Shown here in pieces: positions 38,301 through 45,182 of a stretch of 64,000 bases of DNA (position 1 is the stretch's first letter; each line of letters opens with the position of its first letter). This DNA is from an uncultured bacterium (lineage in GTDB: Bacteria; Cyanobacteriota; Vampirovibrionia; Gastranaerophilales; Gastranaerophilaceae), in assembly GCA_900547155.1 (NCBI GenBank), contig URFH01000006.1, positions 1-64,000 on the forward strand, read 5' to 3'. The translations under genes and the position numbers were made by a program. The notes below the pieces were generated by a model. It was not told the DNA's origin. It ran no database searches and worked only from the letters and a program-made list of their open reading frames with translations.

Positions 38301-38633
38301 ACGGGAACGCATAATTTCCTGAAAAAATACGGCATAAATTCAAAAGAAATCCAAAATTTTGACATAGAAAAGATTCAGGAGCACATGAAAAAGAAACAGC
38401 TCTGTTTTGTGATAAACACCCCCACAACGAATGCGAACTCCGCACGTGTCGGCTCGGAAAACAGAGGATTTTTAATCCGGACAATCGCTGAAATGTACTC
38501 CACGCCATGCTTTACCTCGACTGACACGGCGAACGCATATCTTCGGGCGCTGAAATATTACGTCAGTAGGCCGGAGCTTACTTATGACAGCATTGATGTT
38601 TACAGAAAAAGCAAAATATTGACGGAAGCCTGA
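35394..38633 (+). CDS. carB: Carbamoyl-phosphate synthase large subunit
   Basis: The 1079-aa subunit makes carbamoyl phosphate from bicarbonate, ammonia and two ATP. Two ATP-grasp halves are seen: [20 protein letters not shown] at the N-terminus and its repeat [20 protein letters not shown] near residue 560. Both have VEVNPR-type ATP sites ([21 protein letters not shown] and [14 protein letters not shown]). A C-terminal MGS-like domain (from about 940) is the usual site for UMP/ornithine control. The start was chosen at ATG 35394 after GAAAGGG. It is the last gene of the pyr operon. Confidence 0.97.
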   Translation: [1079 protein letters not shown]

Positions 38634-38710
38634 ATTTGCCACTTTGCGCAGCAAGGGCAAGAAATATCATGGTCAAATTAAAGCGCAATGCCGCAACCTA
38701 AGCGCCAGAA

Positions 38711-38793
38711 GCAAACTTTCCAAAATAATAATCCGGAACCTTAAAAGCGGCGAAGCCCGTTCAGGTTCAGGATTATTATTTCGGGAAGTTTGC
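38711..38793. repeat. 83-bp imperfect hairpin with GCGAAGC core
   Basis: GCAAACTTTCC-AAAATAATAATCC at 38711-38734 pairs with the right arm 38770-38793 with three mismatches. The centre holds GGCGAAGCC, inside a smaller inverted pair GAACCTT / AGGTTC. It lies 80 bp after carB. Layout resembles the element at 40759-40849, whose arms are different in sequence. Confidence 0.75.
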
Positions 38794-38871
38794 GCAAAAC
38801 CCACCCCTCACATTGCCGCAAAACATTTTTTATAGTAAAATCAACCCGTAATATGGAACAGGGTTGGTATT

Positions 38872-39324
38872 ATGAAAGTTGAAAAGCTCACTTTAAAAGA
38901 AATCGTGATAATGGCCGCAACTGCGGCAAGTTTTTTGATAATCCTCGGCGCGTTGTGCGTTCCGCTCCTCGCATATTACAAAATAGGCTTCTCAGAAGGG
39001 TTTTACGTCCTTTACAGAAAGCTCTGCCACGGCCCGATTGCGACATGTTTTTTAATTAACGGTTACGCAATGCCGCTATGTTCAAGATGTTTGGGGATTT
39101 GGACAGGGATTTTTCTTACTTTTGTGCTTTATTTTGAAAGGATAAAAATCGGCCATGCACTTTACGTTATTTTCGGAATTCTCGGGCTGGGCGCGTTTGT
39201 GCTGGAATATTTTAATTTGATTTTTATAAATAATTACATTAGACTGTTGGAAGGGCTGTTTATCGGGATTTTTCTGGTCGTTACCATTATGCGTCTCGAA
39301 ATTAAATTCAAAAAAGGCTATTAA
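38872..39324 (+). CDS. DUF2085 membrane protein
   Basis: The 150-aa integral membrane protein has four likely helices (14-34, 68-85, 95-113, 118-140). The family pattern of Cys residues is present: CHGPIATCF then MPLCSRCLGIWTG, facing one membrane side. DUF2085 proteins are of unknown function; the paired Cys suggest metal or redox chemistry. No operon partner is seen. Confidence 0.85.
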   Translation: MKVEKLTLKEIVIMAATAASFLIILGALCVPLLAYYKIGFSEGFYVLYRKLCHGPIATCFLINGYAMPLCSRCLGIWTGIFLTFVLYFERIKIGHALYVIFGILGLGAFVLEYFNLIFINNYIRLLEGLFIGIFLVVTIMRLEIKFKKGY

Positions 39325-39665
39325 TTATCAATTGTAAACAAATGTAACACAGTTGCCATATTAATTTTAATAAAACAACCTTATTTTTTAAAAAACAATT
39401 TCAACTTTTTCCCCAAATAATACAAAAAATGTAGGCAAAGCCTCCAAAAACATGCTATAATATAAAAACAGAGAAGAATAAGTGTTCTCTATACCCTTTA
39501 TATAAAAAACACATATTAAAGACAATAACAAAAAGGTTTTATGACAACAAACAAAGTTTATGTAACAAAATTGTTAACATTATGCCACAAAAAGTCAATT
39601 ATTTTTAAAACAAATTTTTAAATAATAATGTAGGGAAAATTTAGGTAATATGTCGGAGGAAAGAC
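39325..39665 (+). promoter_or_regulatory. Promoter and long leader of the HEAT-repeat gene
   Basis: An extended -10 element TGCTATAAT lies at 39453-39461 without a clear -35. The leader would be about 195 nt and contains the small hairpin GAGAA / TTCTC at 39471-39489. A strong ribosome binding site (CGGAGGA) is at 39655. The rest is very AT-rich and shows no gene. Confidence 0.5.
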
Positions 39666-40520
39666 ATGACAATTAGTGTGAACTCAAGAAAAAAACAAGC
39701 AAAAAAATCATTTGATGAATTGTTAAACGACTTAAGAACAAGCAATTCTGAAAAAGTAAGATATAATGCTGCAAGAGTTTTGGGCGAAATTGGCGATTCA
39801 CAGGCTGTTGAACCGCTTATCGACGTATTAAAAAATGACAAAAACGGCTCTGTTCGTTTATATGCAGCCCGCGCACTCGGCGAACTCGGCGATGTCAGCG
39901 CAACTATTCCTCTTATTGAATCTTTAAGAGAAGACAGAAACGTTGATGTTCGCGTTCGTGCTGCCCGTGCACTCGGACGTTTGGGCGGAAAAGAAGTTGT
40001 TGAACCGCTTGTAGAAGCATTAAACGACGAAAATCCGCAGGTTTGCATTACAGCAACCGACGCTTTAATCGAAATCGGCGATGTTGCGACCGACGCATTG
40101 ATGGATTCACTTGATCATGAAAAAGTAAACGTAAGATGCGACGCAACAAGAGCACTCGGCGAAATCGGAAACCCCAAAGCTGTTGACAAAATCATCACTA
40201 TGCTGAAAGACGAATGGGTCAACGTTAGAATTTATGCAGTTACTTCACTGGGCAAGCTGAATGACGCAAAAGCGGTTCCTGCTTTGATTGAAGTTATGCA
40301 GAATGTTAAAGAAAATGACCTGGTCAGAGCCGGCGCAGCTGCTGCACTCGGCGTATTACGCGACCAGAGAGCGTTGATGCCTTTGCGTGAACTCATTATG
40401 GGCGCTGAAGAACTCGGCGAGCTTGAAGATACAGCTTTAAAATCTTTCAAAAAGATTATGGCTGCTAACTGGCAGGCTATTCCGGGCGCTGCTCCCCAGA
40501 AAAAAACAGTTAACGCATAA
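39666..40520 (+). CDS. HEAT-repeat protein, PBS-lyase-like
   Basis: The 284-aa protein is made of seven or eight HEAT repeats of about 31 residues, each with the pattern V(R)xxAARALGELGD...AVEPLIxxLxD. This repeat type is found in phycobilin lyases of Cyanobacteria (CpcE/PBS lyase HEAT) and in many unrelated scaffolds. There are no phycobiliprotein genes, so a scaffold or adaptor role is more likely. It is a single gene with an extended -10 promoter, a long leader and a good terminator. Confidence 0.88.
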   Translation: MTISVNSRKKQAKKSFDELLNDLRTSNSEKVRYNAARVLGEIGDSQAVEPLIDVLKNDKNGSVRLYAARALGELGDVSATIPLIESLREDRNVDVRVRAARALGRLGGKEVVEPLVEALNDENPQVCITATDALIEIGDVATDALMDSLDHEKVNVRCDATRALGEIGNPKAVDKIITMLKDEWVNVRIYAVTSLGKLNDAKAVPALIEVMQNVKENDLVRAGAAAALGVLRDQRALMPLRELIMGAEELGELEDTALKSFKKIMAANWQAIPGAAPQKKTVNA

Positions 40521-40539
40521 TTTTAAAAATTTAATCAAA

Positions 40540-40565
40540 AGAGCCCGCAAAAGGGCTCTTTTTTT
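40540..40565 (+). terminator. Terminator of the HEAT-repeat gene
   Basis: AGAGCCC (40540-40546) pairs with GGGCTCT (40553-40559), followed by T to 40565. Confidence 0.9.
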
Positions 40566-40616
40566 GTGCAAAAATGCCAATAATTTCATAAAAAATTCAA
40601 CGATTCAACGTGAAGA

Positions 40617-40740
40617 GGAATATTGTCGTAAGGTTACTTTGTAGTGACTATGGGGGAGGCTTCATCAAGCATGGAAAGCGGCTTATCCTGTGGGATGCCG
40701 GAGGAATCGGAACGGAAAAGTAACCTTACGACAATATTCC
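40617..40740. repeat. 124-bp hairpin element, copy A
   Basis: A perfect 24-bp inverted repeat (40617-40640 with 40717-40740) encloses a 76-bp core. Inner arm ends read GTTACTTT / AAAGTAAC. The core has GACTATGGGGGAGGCT on the left and GATGCCGGAGGAATCGGAACGG on the right (split in two here by its own weak pairing). Copy B at 58310-58433 has the same total length and core motifs in opposite orientation but a different outer stem. Confidence 0.85.
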
Positions 40741-40758
40741 GCAAAAATCCAACAATTG

Positions 40759-40849
40759 CACGTAAAAAGTAAATAATTCTGATTTTTCGACGCCTGTGAG
40801 CGAAGCGAATCGAGCCAGAAAAATTAAAATCATTTACTTTTACTTCGTG
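40759..40849. repeat. 91-bp imperfect hairpin with GCGAAGC core
   Basis: Left arm from CACG at 40759 and right arm ending CGTG at 40849 pair imperfectly over about 28 bp. The centre contains TGAGCGAAGCGAATCGAGCC. It sits 18 bp after the 124-bp element. The full gap 40521-40927 holds the HEAT terminator, these two elements and the promoter of the next gene. Confidence 0.7.
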
Positions 40850-40862
40850 AACGGTCAAAAAC

Positions 40863-40891
40863 TTGTCATTCGGGCTTGTTCGGGATATAAT
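40863..40891 (+). promoter_or_regulatory. Sigma70-type promoter of ftsB-like gene
   Basis: TTGTCA (40863-40868), 17-bp spacer, TATAAT (40886-40891), 36 bases before the TTG start. Confidence 0.65.
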
Positions 40892-40927
40892 GTCAGGGTG
40901 TTTAGATAATTAGGCGGGGCAAATAAA

Positions 40928-41305
40928 TTGGCGGGTTTAATCGAAAAAACTCAAGAAAAAAACAACAAACGCAAAAACAAAATCCGTTTTTATTATTCAT
41001 TTTTGACAATTGTTCTGCTTGTCTGCCTTGCCCAAATAGGAATAAGCGCCTTTAATAACATCACAAAAAGCATAAGCTATCACGGAAAAATCAATAAAAT
41101 GAAAGAGCTGAACAAACAGGCTTATGCAGAAAATCAGCGGCTAAAAGAGGAACTCGAGGATTTTAGCTCAATGAAAAGCCTCGAAGCTATCGCCAGAAAC
41201 AACCTGAAAATGGCAGGCGAAGACGAGGTTCTCGTTATTATCAACAAACCCCAGCAGCAAGCACCGTCAGATACAAAAACTAAGAAAAAATCCAAGAAAA
41301 AGTAG
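40928..41305 (+). CDS. FtsB/DivIC-like septum formation protein
   Basis: The 125-aa bitopic protein has a basic N-terminal tail, one membrane helix (about 22-42, FLTIVLLVCLAQIGISAF), then a coiled coil (about 55-85) and the family ending SLEAIARNNLKMAGEDEVLVII. A Lys/Ser-rich tail follows. FtsB/DivIC binds FtsL and FtsQ in the divisome. The start is TTG at 40928, since the first ATG would remove the membrane helix. GGCGGGG lies upstream. Confidence 0.8.
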   Translation: MAGLIEKTQEKNNKRKNKIRFYYSFLTIVLLVCLAQIGISAFNNITKSISYHGKINKMKELNKQAYAENQRLKEELEDFSSMKSLEAIARNNLKMAGEDEVLVIINKPQQQAPSDTKTKKKSKKK

Positions 41306-41311
41306 AGCATA

Positions 41312-42181
41312 ATGGCGAAAAAAACTGCTGACAGTGACAATTTTCAGTACAAACTGCTGATTCTCCCCGCGCTGATTGGCACATTGATTTTTATCGTTAT
41401 TCCTGTTGTTTTTTCTTTTGGCTTGAGCTTTTGTGAGTGGGATTTGCTCTCAGATGTCCGTTTTGCAGGGCTAAAGAACTATTTTGAACTGCTGACCAGC
41501 CCGAATTTTGCCCTAATATTAAAAAACACATTCGTCTTTGCAATCTCCGTAACCCTTATCGCGGTTGTAATTCCAATAATCCTCGCAGCAGTGCTGAACA
41601 ACAAAATCAGGGGCAGCGAATTTTTCAAAACTGCATATTTTTTGCCGTTCATAACGCCGATGATTGTTATTGCGATAATCTGGGAGTGGATTTTTGACCC
41701 AAATTTCGGGCTTTTGAATTATCTTTTAAAAACGCATATAAACTGGCTCTACGACACAAAAACCGCACTTTTCGCCCTCATAATCGTGTCCGCATGGAAA
41801 CTAATCGGCTACAACATGGTCATTTTGCTCTCCGGTTTCTCCACAATCAGCCAGAACATCTACGAATCCGCAAAAATCGACGGAGCCTCGCCCCTCAATA
41901 CGTTTTTCAAAATCACACTTCCGCTTTTGAGCCCGACGATATTTTTTGTTGTGATTATTACGACGATTTCATCGTTTCAGGTTTTTGATTTGATTTATTT
42001 GATGACGCAGGGCGGCCCGATGGATAGCACGAATGTGCTTGTTTACTGGATTTACAAAAATGCGTTTGAATTTTTCAATATCGGCGCAGCTTCCGCCGGA
42101 GCTTATATTTTATTCGTAATTGTGTTTGTTTTAACTGTAATTCAGTGGAATATTCGCAAAAAATGGGTGTTTTCGGAATAA
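41312..42181 (+). CDS. Sugar ABC transporter permease (MalF/UgpA type)
   Basis: The 289-aa protein has six likely membrane helices and the binding-protein-dependent transport EAA loop YESAKIDGASPLNTFFKITLPLLSP (about 190-214). This type of permease normally works as a heterodimer with a second permease, an ATPase and a solute-binding protein. None of these is adjacent: the gene follows the ftsB-like gene by six bases and precedes DUF3737. The substrate is probably a sugar or glycerol phosphate; its partners must be elsewhere. Confidence 0.9.
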   Translation: MAKKTADSDNFQYKLLILPALIGTLIFIVIPVVFSFGLSFCEWDLLSDVRFAGLKNYFELLTSPNFALILKNTFVFAISVTLIAVVIPIILAAVLNNKIRGSEFFKTAYFLPFITPMIVIAIIWEWIFDPNFGLLNYLLKTHINWLYDTKTALFALIIVSAWKLIGYNMVILLSGFSTISQNIYESAKIDGASPLNTFFKITLPLLSPTIFFVVIITTISSFQVFDLIYLMTQGGPMDSTNVLVYWIYKNAFEFFNIGAASAGAYILFVIVFVLTVIQWNIRKKWVFSE

Positions 42182-42206
42182 TTATTACGAATTATAAAAA
42201 GAGCCC

Positions 42207-42237
42207 TTGACCTGGAGTTAACTCTAAGGTGTAAACT
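42207..42237 (+). promoter_or_regulatory. MerR-type promoter/operator of DUF3737 gene
   Basis: TTGACC (42207-42212) and TAAACT (42232-42237) are 19 bp apart; the spacer TGGAGTTAACTCTAAGGTG is a near dyad centred on GTTAAC. A long spacer with a dyad between -35 and -10 is the mark of promoters activated by MerR-family proteins, and a MerR gene lies just downstream. Confidence 0.85.
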
Positions 42238-42265
42238 GCAAATATAAGTTAATAAAGGTGAAAAA

Positions 42266-43126
42266 ATGAAGAATTTTGAAGGTTTGACTTTAGACGAAGA
42301 ACGCGCCCTGTACGGGATTGCAGACGCAATGGTTAAAAACTGCCGTTTTTCCGGCCCGCTCGACGGCGAATCCGCCCTGAAAGAATGCACAAACATAAGT
42401 ATAAGCGATTGCAGCTTTGATTTGCGTTATCCGATGTGGCATTTGCAAAGCAGCCGCATAAAAAACAGCACAATGTCCGAAACCTGCCGCGCAGCCCTCT
42501 GGTACGACCGCGAAATATGCATTTCGCACTCAAAATTACACGGAATAAAGGCGCTGCGGGAATGTTCGGACGTGCTTATAAAAGATTGCGATATAAATTC
42601 GCTTGAATTCGGCTGGTTTTGTGACAGGGTGAAAATCAAAGACACAAAGCTCATTTCGGAGTACCCTTTTATGAAAACCCGAAACCTTGAAATCACGAAT
42701 TTTGAGATGAAAGGCAAATATTCTTTCCAGTATGTCGAAAATGTTCTGATTAAAGACTCATATTTGGACACCAAAGACGCTTTCTGGCACGGGAAAAATA
42801 TTACAGTGCAGGATTCCGTTGTAAAAGGCGAATATCTGGGCTGGTACTCGGAAAATCTCAAATTTGTACGCTGCAAAATCCTCGGAACCCAGCCGCTGTG
42901 CTATGCGCAGAACCTTGTGCTTGAGGATTGCGAAATGATTGATACTGATTTATCTTTTGAATACAGCGATGTGCGCGCGGACGTAAAAGGCTCAATTTTG
43001 AGCGTAAAAAACCCGAAAAGCGGCTATATTTGCGCTGATTCAATCGGAGAAATAATTCTTGATGAACACAAAATCAAAAATTCAAGCTGCGAAATCACAG
43101 ACAGAAATTTTGAAAAAGTATCATAA
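42266..43126 (+). CDS. DUF3737 family beta-helix protein
   Basis: The 286-aa protein matches the DUF3737 family from its start (NFEGLTLDEERALYG) to its end. It is built of about ten short repeats of the right-handed beta-helix kind (xxSxFDGxxxLKECxNIxIxDCxFxxRYPMWH). Members are often found beside MerR regulators of stress response; their activity is unknown. A ribosome binding site (AAGGTG) and a MerR-type promoter precede it. It probably forms a two-gene regulatory unit with the MerR gene at 43268. Confidence 0.9.
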   Translation: MKNFEGLTLDEERALYGIADAMVKNCRFSGPLDGESALKECTNISISDCSFDLRYPMWHLQSSRIKNSTMSETCRAALWYDREICISHSKLHGIKALRECSDVLIKDCDINSLEFGWFCDRVKIKDTKLISEYPFMKTRNLEITNFEMKGKYSFQYVENVLIKDSYLDTKDAFWHGKNITVQDSVVKGEYLGWYSENLKFVRCKILGTQPLCYAQNLVLEDCEMIDTDLSFEYSDVRADVKGSILSVKNPKSGYICADSIGEIILDEHKIKNSSCEITDRNFEKVS

Positions 43127-43236
43127 AAATTAACATCTAATCCCGTGTCGCCTCAGTCGATTCACCTATGCGAACCGCCCGGGGCGCACCTTTTCTACCA
43201 GTTCCAGCCGTCGACGGGGCGGGCGCTCAAAAAATA

Positions 43237-43245
43237 TGTTATAAT
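43237..43245 (+). promoter_or_regulatory. Extended -10 promoter of merR-like gene
   Basis: TGTTATAAT, a -10 hexamer with the TG extension, lies 23 bases before the start at 43268. The region before it (43160-43235) has the hairpin-like TTCACCTATGCGAA and GC-rich sequence but no clear -35. Confidence 0.5.
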
Positions 43246-43267
43246 ACAAAAAAAGGAAACATGCAGC

Positions 43268-43669
43268 ATGAAAATTTCAGAAGTCAGCAAAAAATATGAT
43301 ATTCCGGTCGATACGCTCAGATATTACGAAAAAGCAGGGCTTTTGCCGAATGTAAGAAAAAATTCCAGCGGAATTAGAGATTATTCCGAAAGTGACTGCG
43401 GATGGGTGGAATTTATCAAGTGCATGCGCGGCGCGGGGCTGCCTGTTGAGGTTTTGAAAAGATATATTGAACTGTTTTTTGAGGGCGATTCGACTTTGAT
43501 GGCGAGAAAATCAATCCTCGTCGAAGAACGCCAGAAACTAATCGAAAAACGCGACGCAATTCAGGCTACAATTGACCGTCTGGACTACAAAATCAGCGTA
43601 TATGAAGACAAAATGATTAGCTGCGAGAAAAAGCTCCTCGGCGGCGCCAAAAAGGAAAAAGCCTCCTGA
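43268..43669 (+). CDS. MerR-family transcriptional regulator
   Basis: The 133-aa protein has the MerR winged HTH at the N-terminus (MKISEVSKKYDIPVDTLRYYEKAGLLP, then RDYSESDCGWVEFIKCMRGAGLPVEVLKRYI) and a C-terminal dimer coiled coil (about 80-120). It ends with only one Cys (MISCEKKL), so no clear metal site; it fits the redox/aldehyde-stress group. The start is ATG 43268 behind AAAGGAAA; an upstream in-frame start at 43145 would precede the promoter and is rejected. It is the likely activator of the DUF3737 gene. Confidence 0.92.
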   Translation: MKISEVSKKYDIPVDTLRYYEKAGLLPNVRKNSSGIRDYSESDCGWVEFIKCMRGAGLPVEVLKRYIELFFEGDSTLMARKSILVEERQKLIEKRDAIQATIDRLDYKISVYEDKMISCEKKLLGGAKKEKAS

Positions 43670-43714
43670 AAACCGGCCGCACAAAGCCTATTTCAGGCAC
43701 TTTTTGCGCAAAAG

Positions 43715-45172
43715 CTACCCAAAAACAGCCCTTGCCTCTTCTCTGTCGTCAAAATGGATTGTTTTGTCTTTTAAAATTTGATAATCCTCATGCCCTTTGC
43801 CCGCAAGGAGAACAACATCCTCCGGTTTTGAAATCTTTTTGAGCATTGCGATTGCAGCCCTTCTGTCGGGCTCAACATAAACTTTTCTTGTGTTGACGGA
43901 TTTTATTCCGGTCATAATATCCGAAATTATGAGCTGGGGATTCTCGCTTCTCGGGTTGTCCGACGTAACAACGACAACATCTGCAAAATCATCAGCAATT
44001 TTGCCCATTTTGGGGCGTTTTGTTGCGTCCCTGTCGCCGCCGCAGCCGAACATGCAGATTAAATTTCCGTTTTCCGGCGTAAGCTCCCTTGCTGCTTTCA
44101 ACACATTTTGCAGCCCGTCGGGCGTATGCGCATAATCAACAATAACAAGCGGCTGTTTGCACACAATCTCGAATCTACCCGCAACGCTCTGTGTTTCTTC
44201 AAGCGCTTTTATGCAAATCTCCGCGTCAACGCCCGCAGCAATCCCTCCTGCAAGAGCCGCAAGAGCATTATAAACACTGAACATCCCGTTCATCTGCAAT
44301 TGCACTCTTTTCGTGACGGAACCTATTTTGCAATCGAATTTTGCACCATGGATTGAAAAATCAATGTTAGAAGCGGTTATGTCAGCGTCATTTTTTATGC
44401 CGTAGGTGCAAATTTTCACTCCCTGAGGAACTACGTCAATGAATCTCTGCGCATATTCGTCATCTTTGTTTATAACAGCAAAAGAACCGGCTTTCAGGCC
44501 TTTGAAAAGTATGGCTTTTGCCTCAAAATAGTTATTCATCGTAATGTGGTAATCCAGATGGTCCTGAGTAAGGTTCGTAAACACAGCGCCCTTGTATTCG
44601 CAGCCTCCGACGCGGTTTTGTTCCAGCGCATGGGAGCTCACCTCCATCGCAACATAATCAATTCCCTTTTCGCAGATAGTTTTTAACGTATGCTGGAGTT
44701 CAGGAGCCTGCGGAGTAGTGTGTTTTGCCTCGTGGTAGGTGTCAGAGCCGGAAAGTTTGTAGCCCAGCGTGCCGATAAGCGCACATTTCTTTTGCGCGTC
44801 TTCAAAAATCCGCTGCAAAAGGTGCGTAACCGTAGTTTTTCCGTTTGTTCCGGTTACGCCGATGAGATTTGTTTTTCTTGAGGGATATTCGTAGAATTCG
44901 GCGGCAATTTCCGCAATCTGATGTCTTGTTGAAGGCACAATAACCTGCGGAGCGCTCAAATCGAGCTCATGTTCGCAGAAAAAAGCCGAAGCGCCGTTTT
45001 CGTAAGCCATTTTCGCAAATTCATGCCCGTCAGAGTGCTCGCCTTTAAGGCAAACAAAAATATCGCCCTTTTTTGTTGTTTTTGAATTGTAGGAAATCCC
45101 TGATATTTCTACATTTTCAAAGTTTTTTAGCTGTTTTCCGGTGACATTTTTTATTAAATCTTCAAGTTTCAT
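43715..45172 (-). CDS. murE: UDP-MurNAc-tripeptide synthetase, DAP type
   Basis: The 485-aa Mur ligase adds the third residue of the cell-wall stem peptide. The ATP loop GVTGTNGKTT is at 105-114, with MEVSSHALEQNRV and NLTQDHLDYH as further ligase motifs. The substrate motif DNPR (TSDNPRSENPQ, about 403) is the mark of meso-diaminopimelate specificity. It starts ten bases after ftsI, as in division/cell-wall clusters. Confidence 0.97.
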   Translation of the reverse strand: MKLEDLIKNVTGKQLKNFENVEISGISYNSKTTKKGDIFVCLKGEHSDGHEFAKMAYENGASAFFCEHELDLSAPQVIVPSTRHQIAEIAAEFYEYPSRKTNLIGVTGTNGKTTVTHLLQRIFEDAQKKCALIGTLGYKLSGSDTYHEAKHTTPQAPELQHTLKTICEKGIDYVAMEVSSHALEQNRVGGCEYKGAVFTNLTQDHLDYHITMNNYFEAKAILFKGLKAGSFAVINKDDEYAQRFIDVVPQGVKICTYGIKNDADITASNIDFSIHGAKFDCKIGSVTKRVQLQMNGMFSVYNALAALAGGIAAGVDAEICIKALEETQSVAGRFEIVCKQPLVIVDYAHTPDGLQNVLKAARELTPENGNLICMFGCGGDRDATKRPKMGKIADDFADVVVVTSDNPRSENPQLIISDIMTGIKSVNTRKVYVEPDRRAAIAMLKKISKPEDVVLLAGKGHEDYQILKDKTIHFDDREEARAVFG

Positions 45173-45182
45173 ATTTTTATCC

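Noticed and set aside
40617..40740. Integron attC site
   Set aside because: Size and covarying stem fit, but the core-site consensus (GTTRRRY with RYYYAAC) is not at the arm ends and there is no integrase or cassette array.
43145..43267. Upstream extension of the MerR gene
   Set aside because: It would start before the -10 element at 43240 and adds 41 residues not found in MerR proteins; ATG 43268 has the ribosome binding site.
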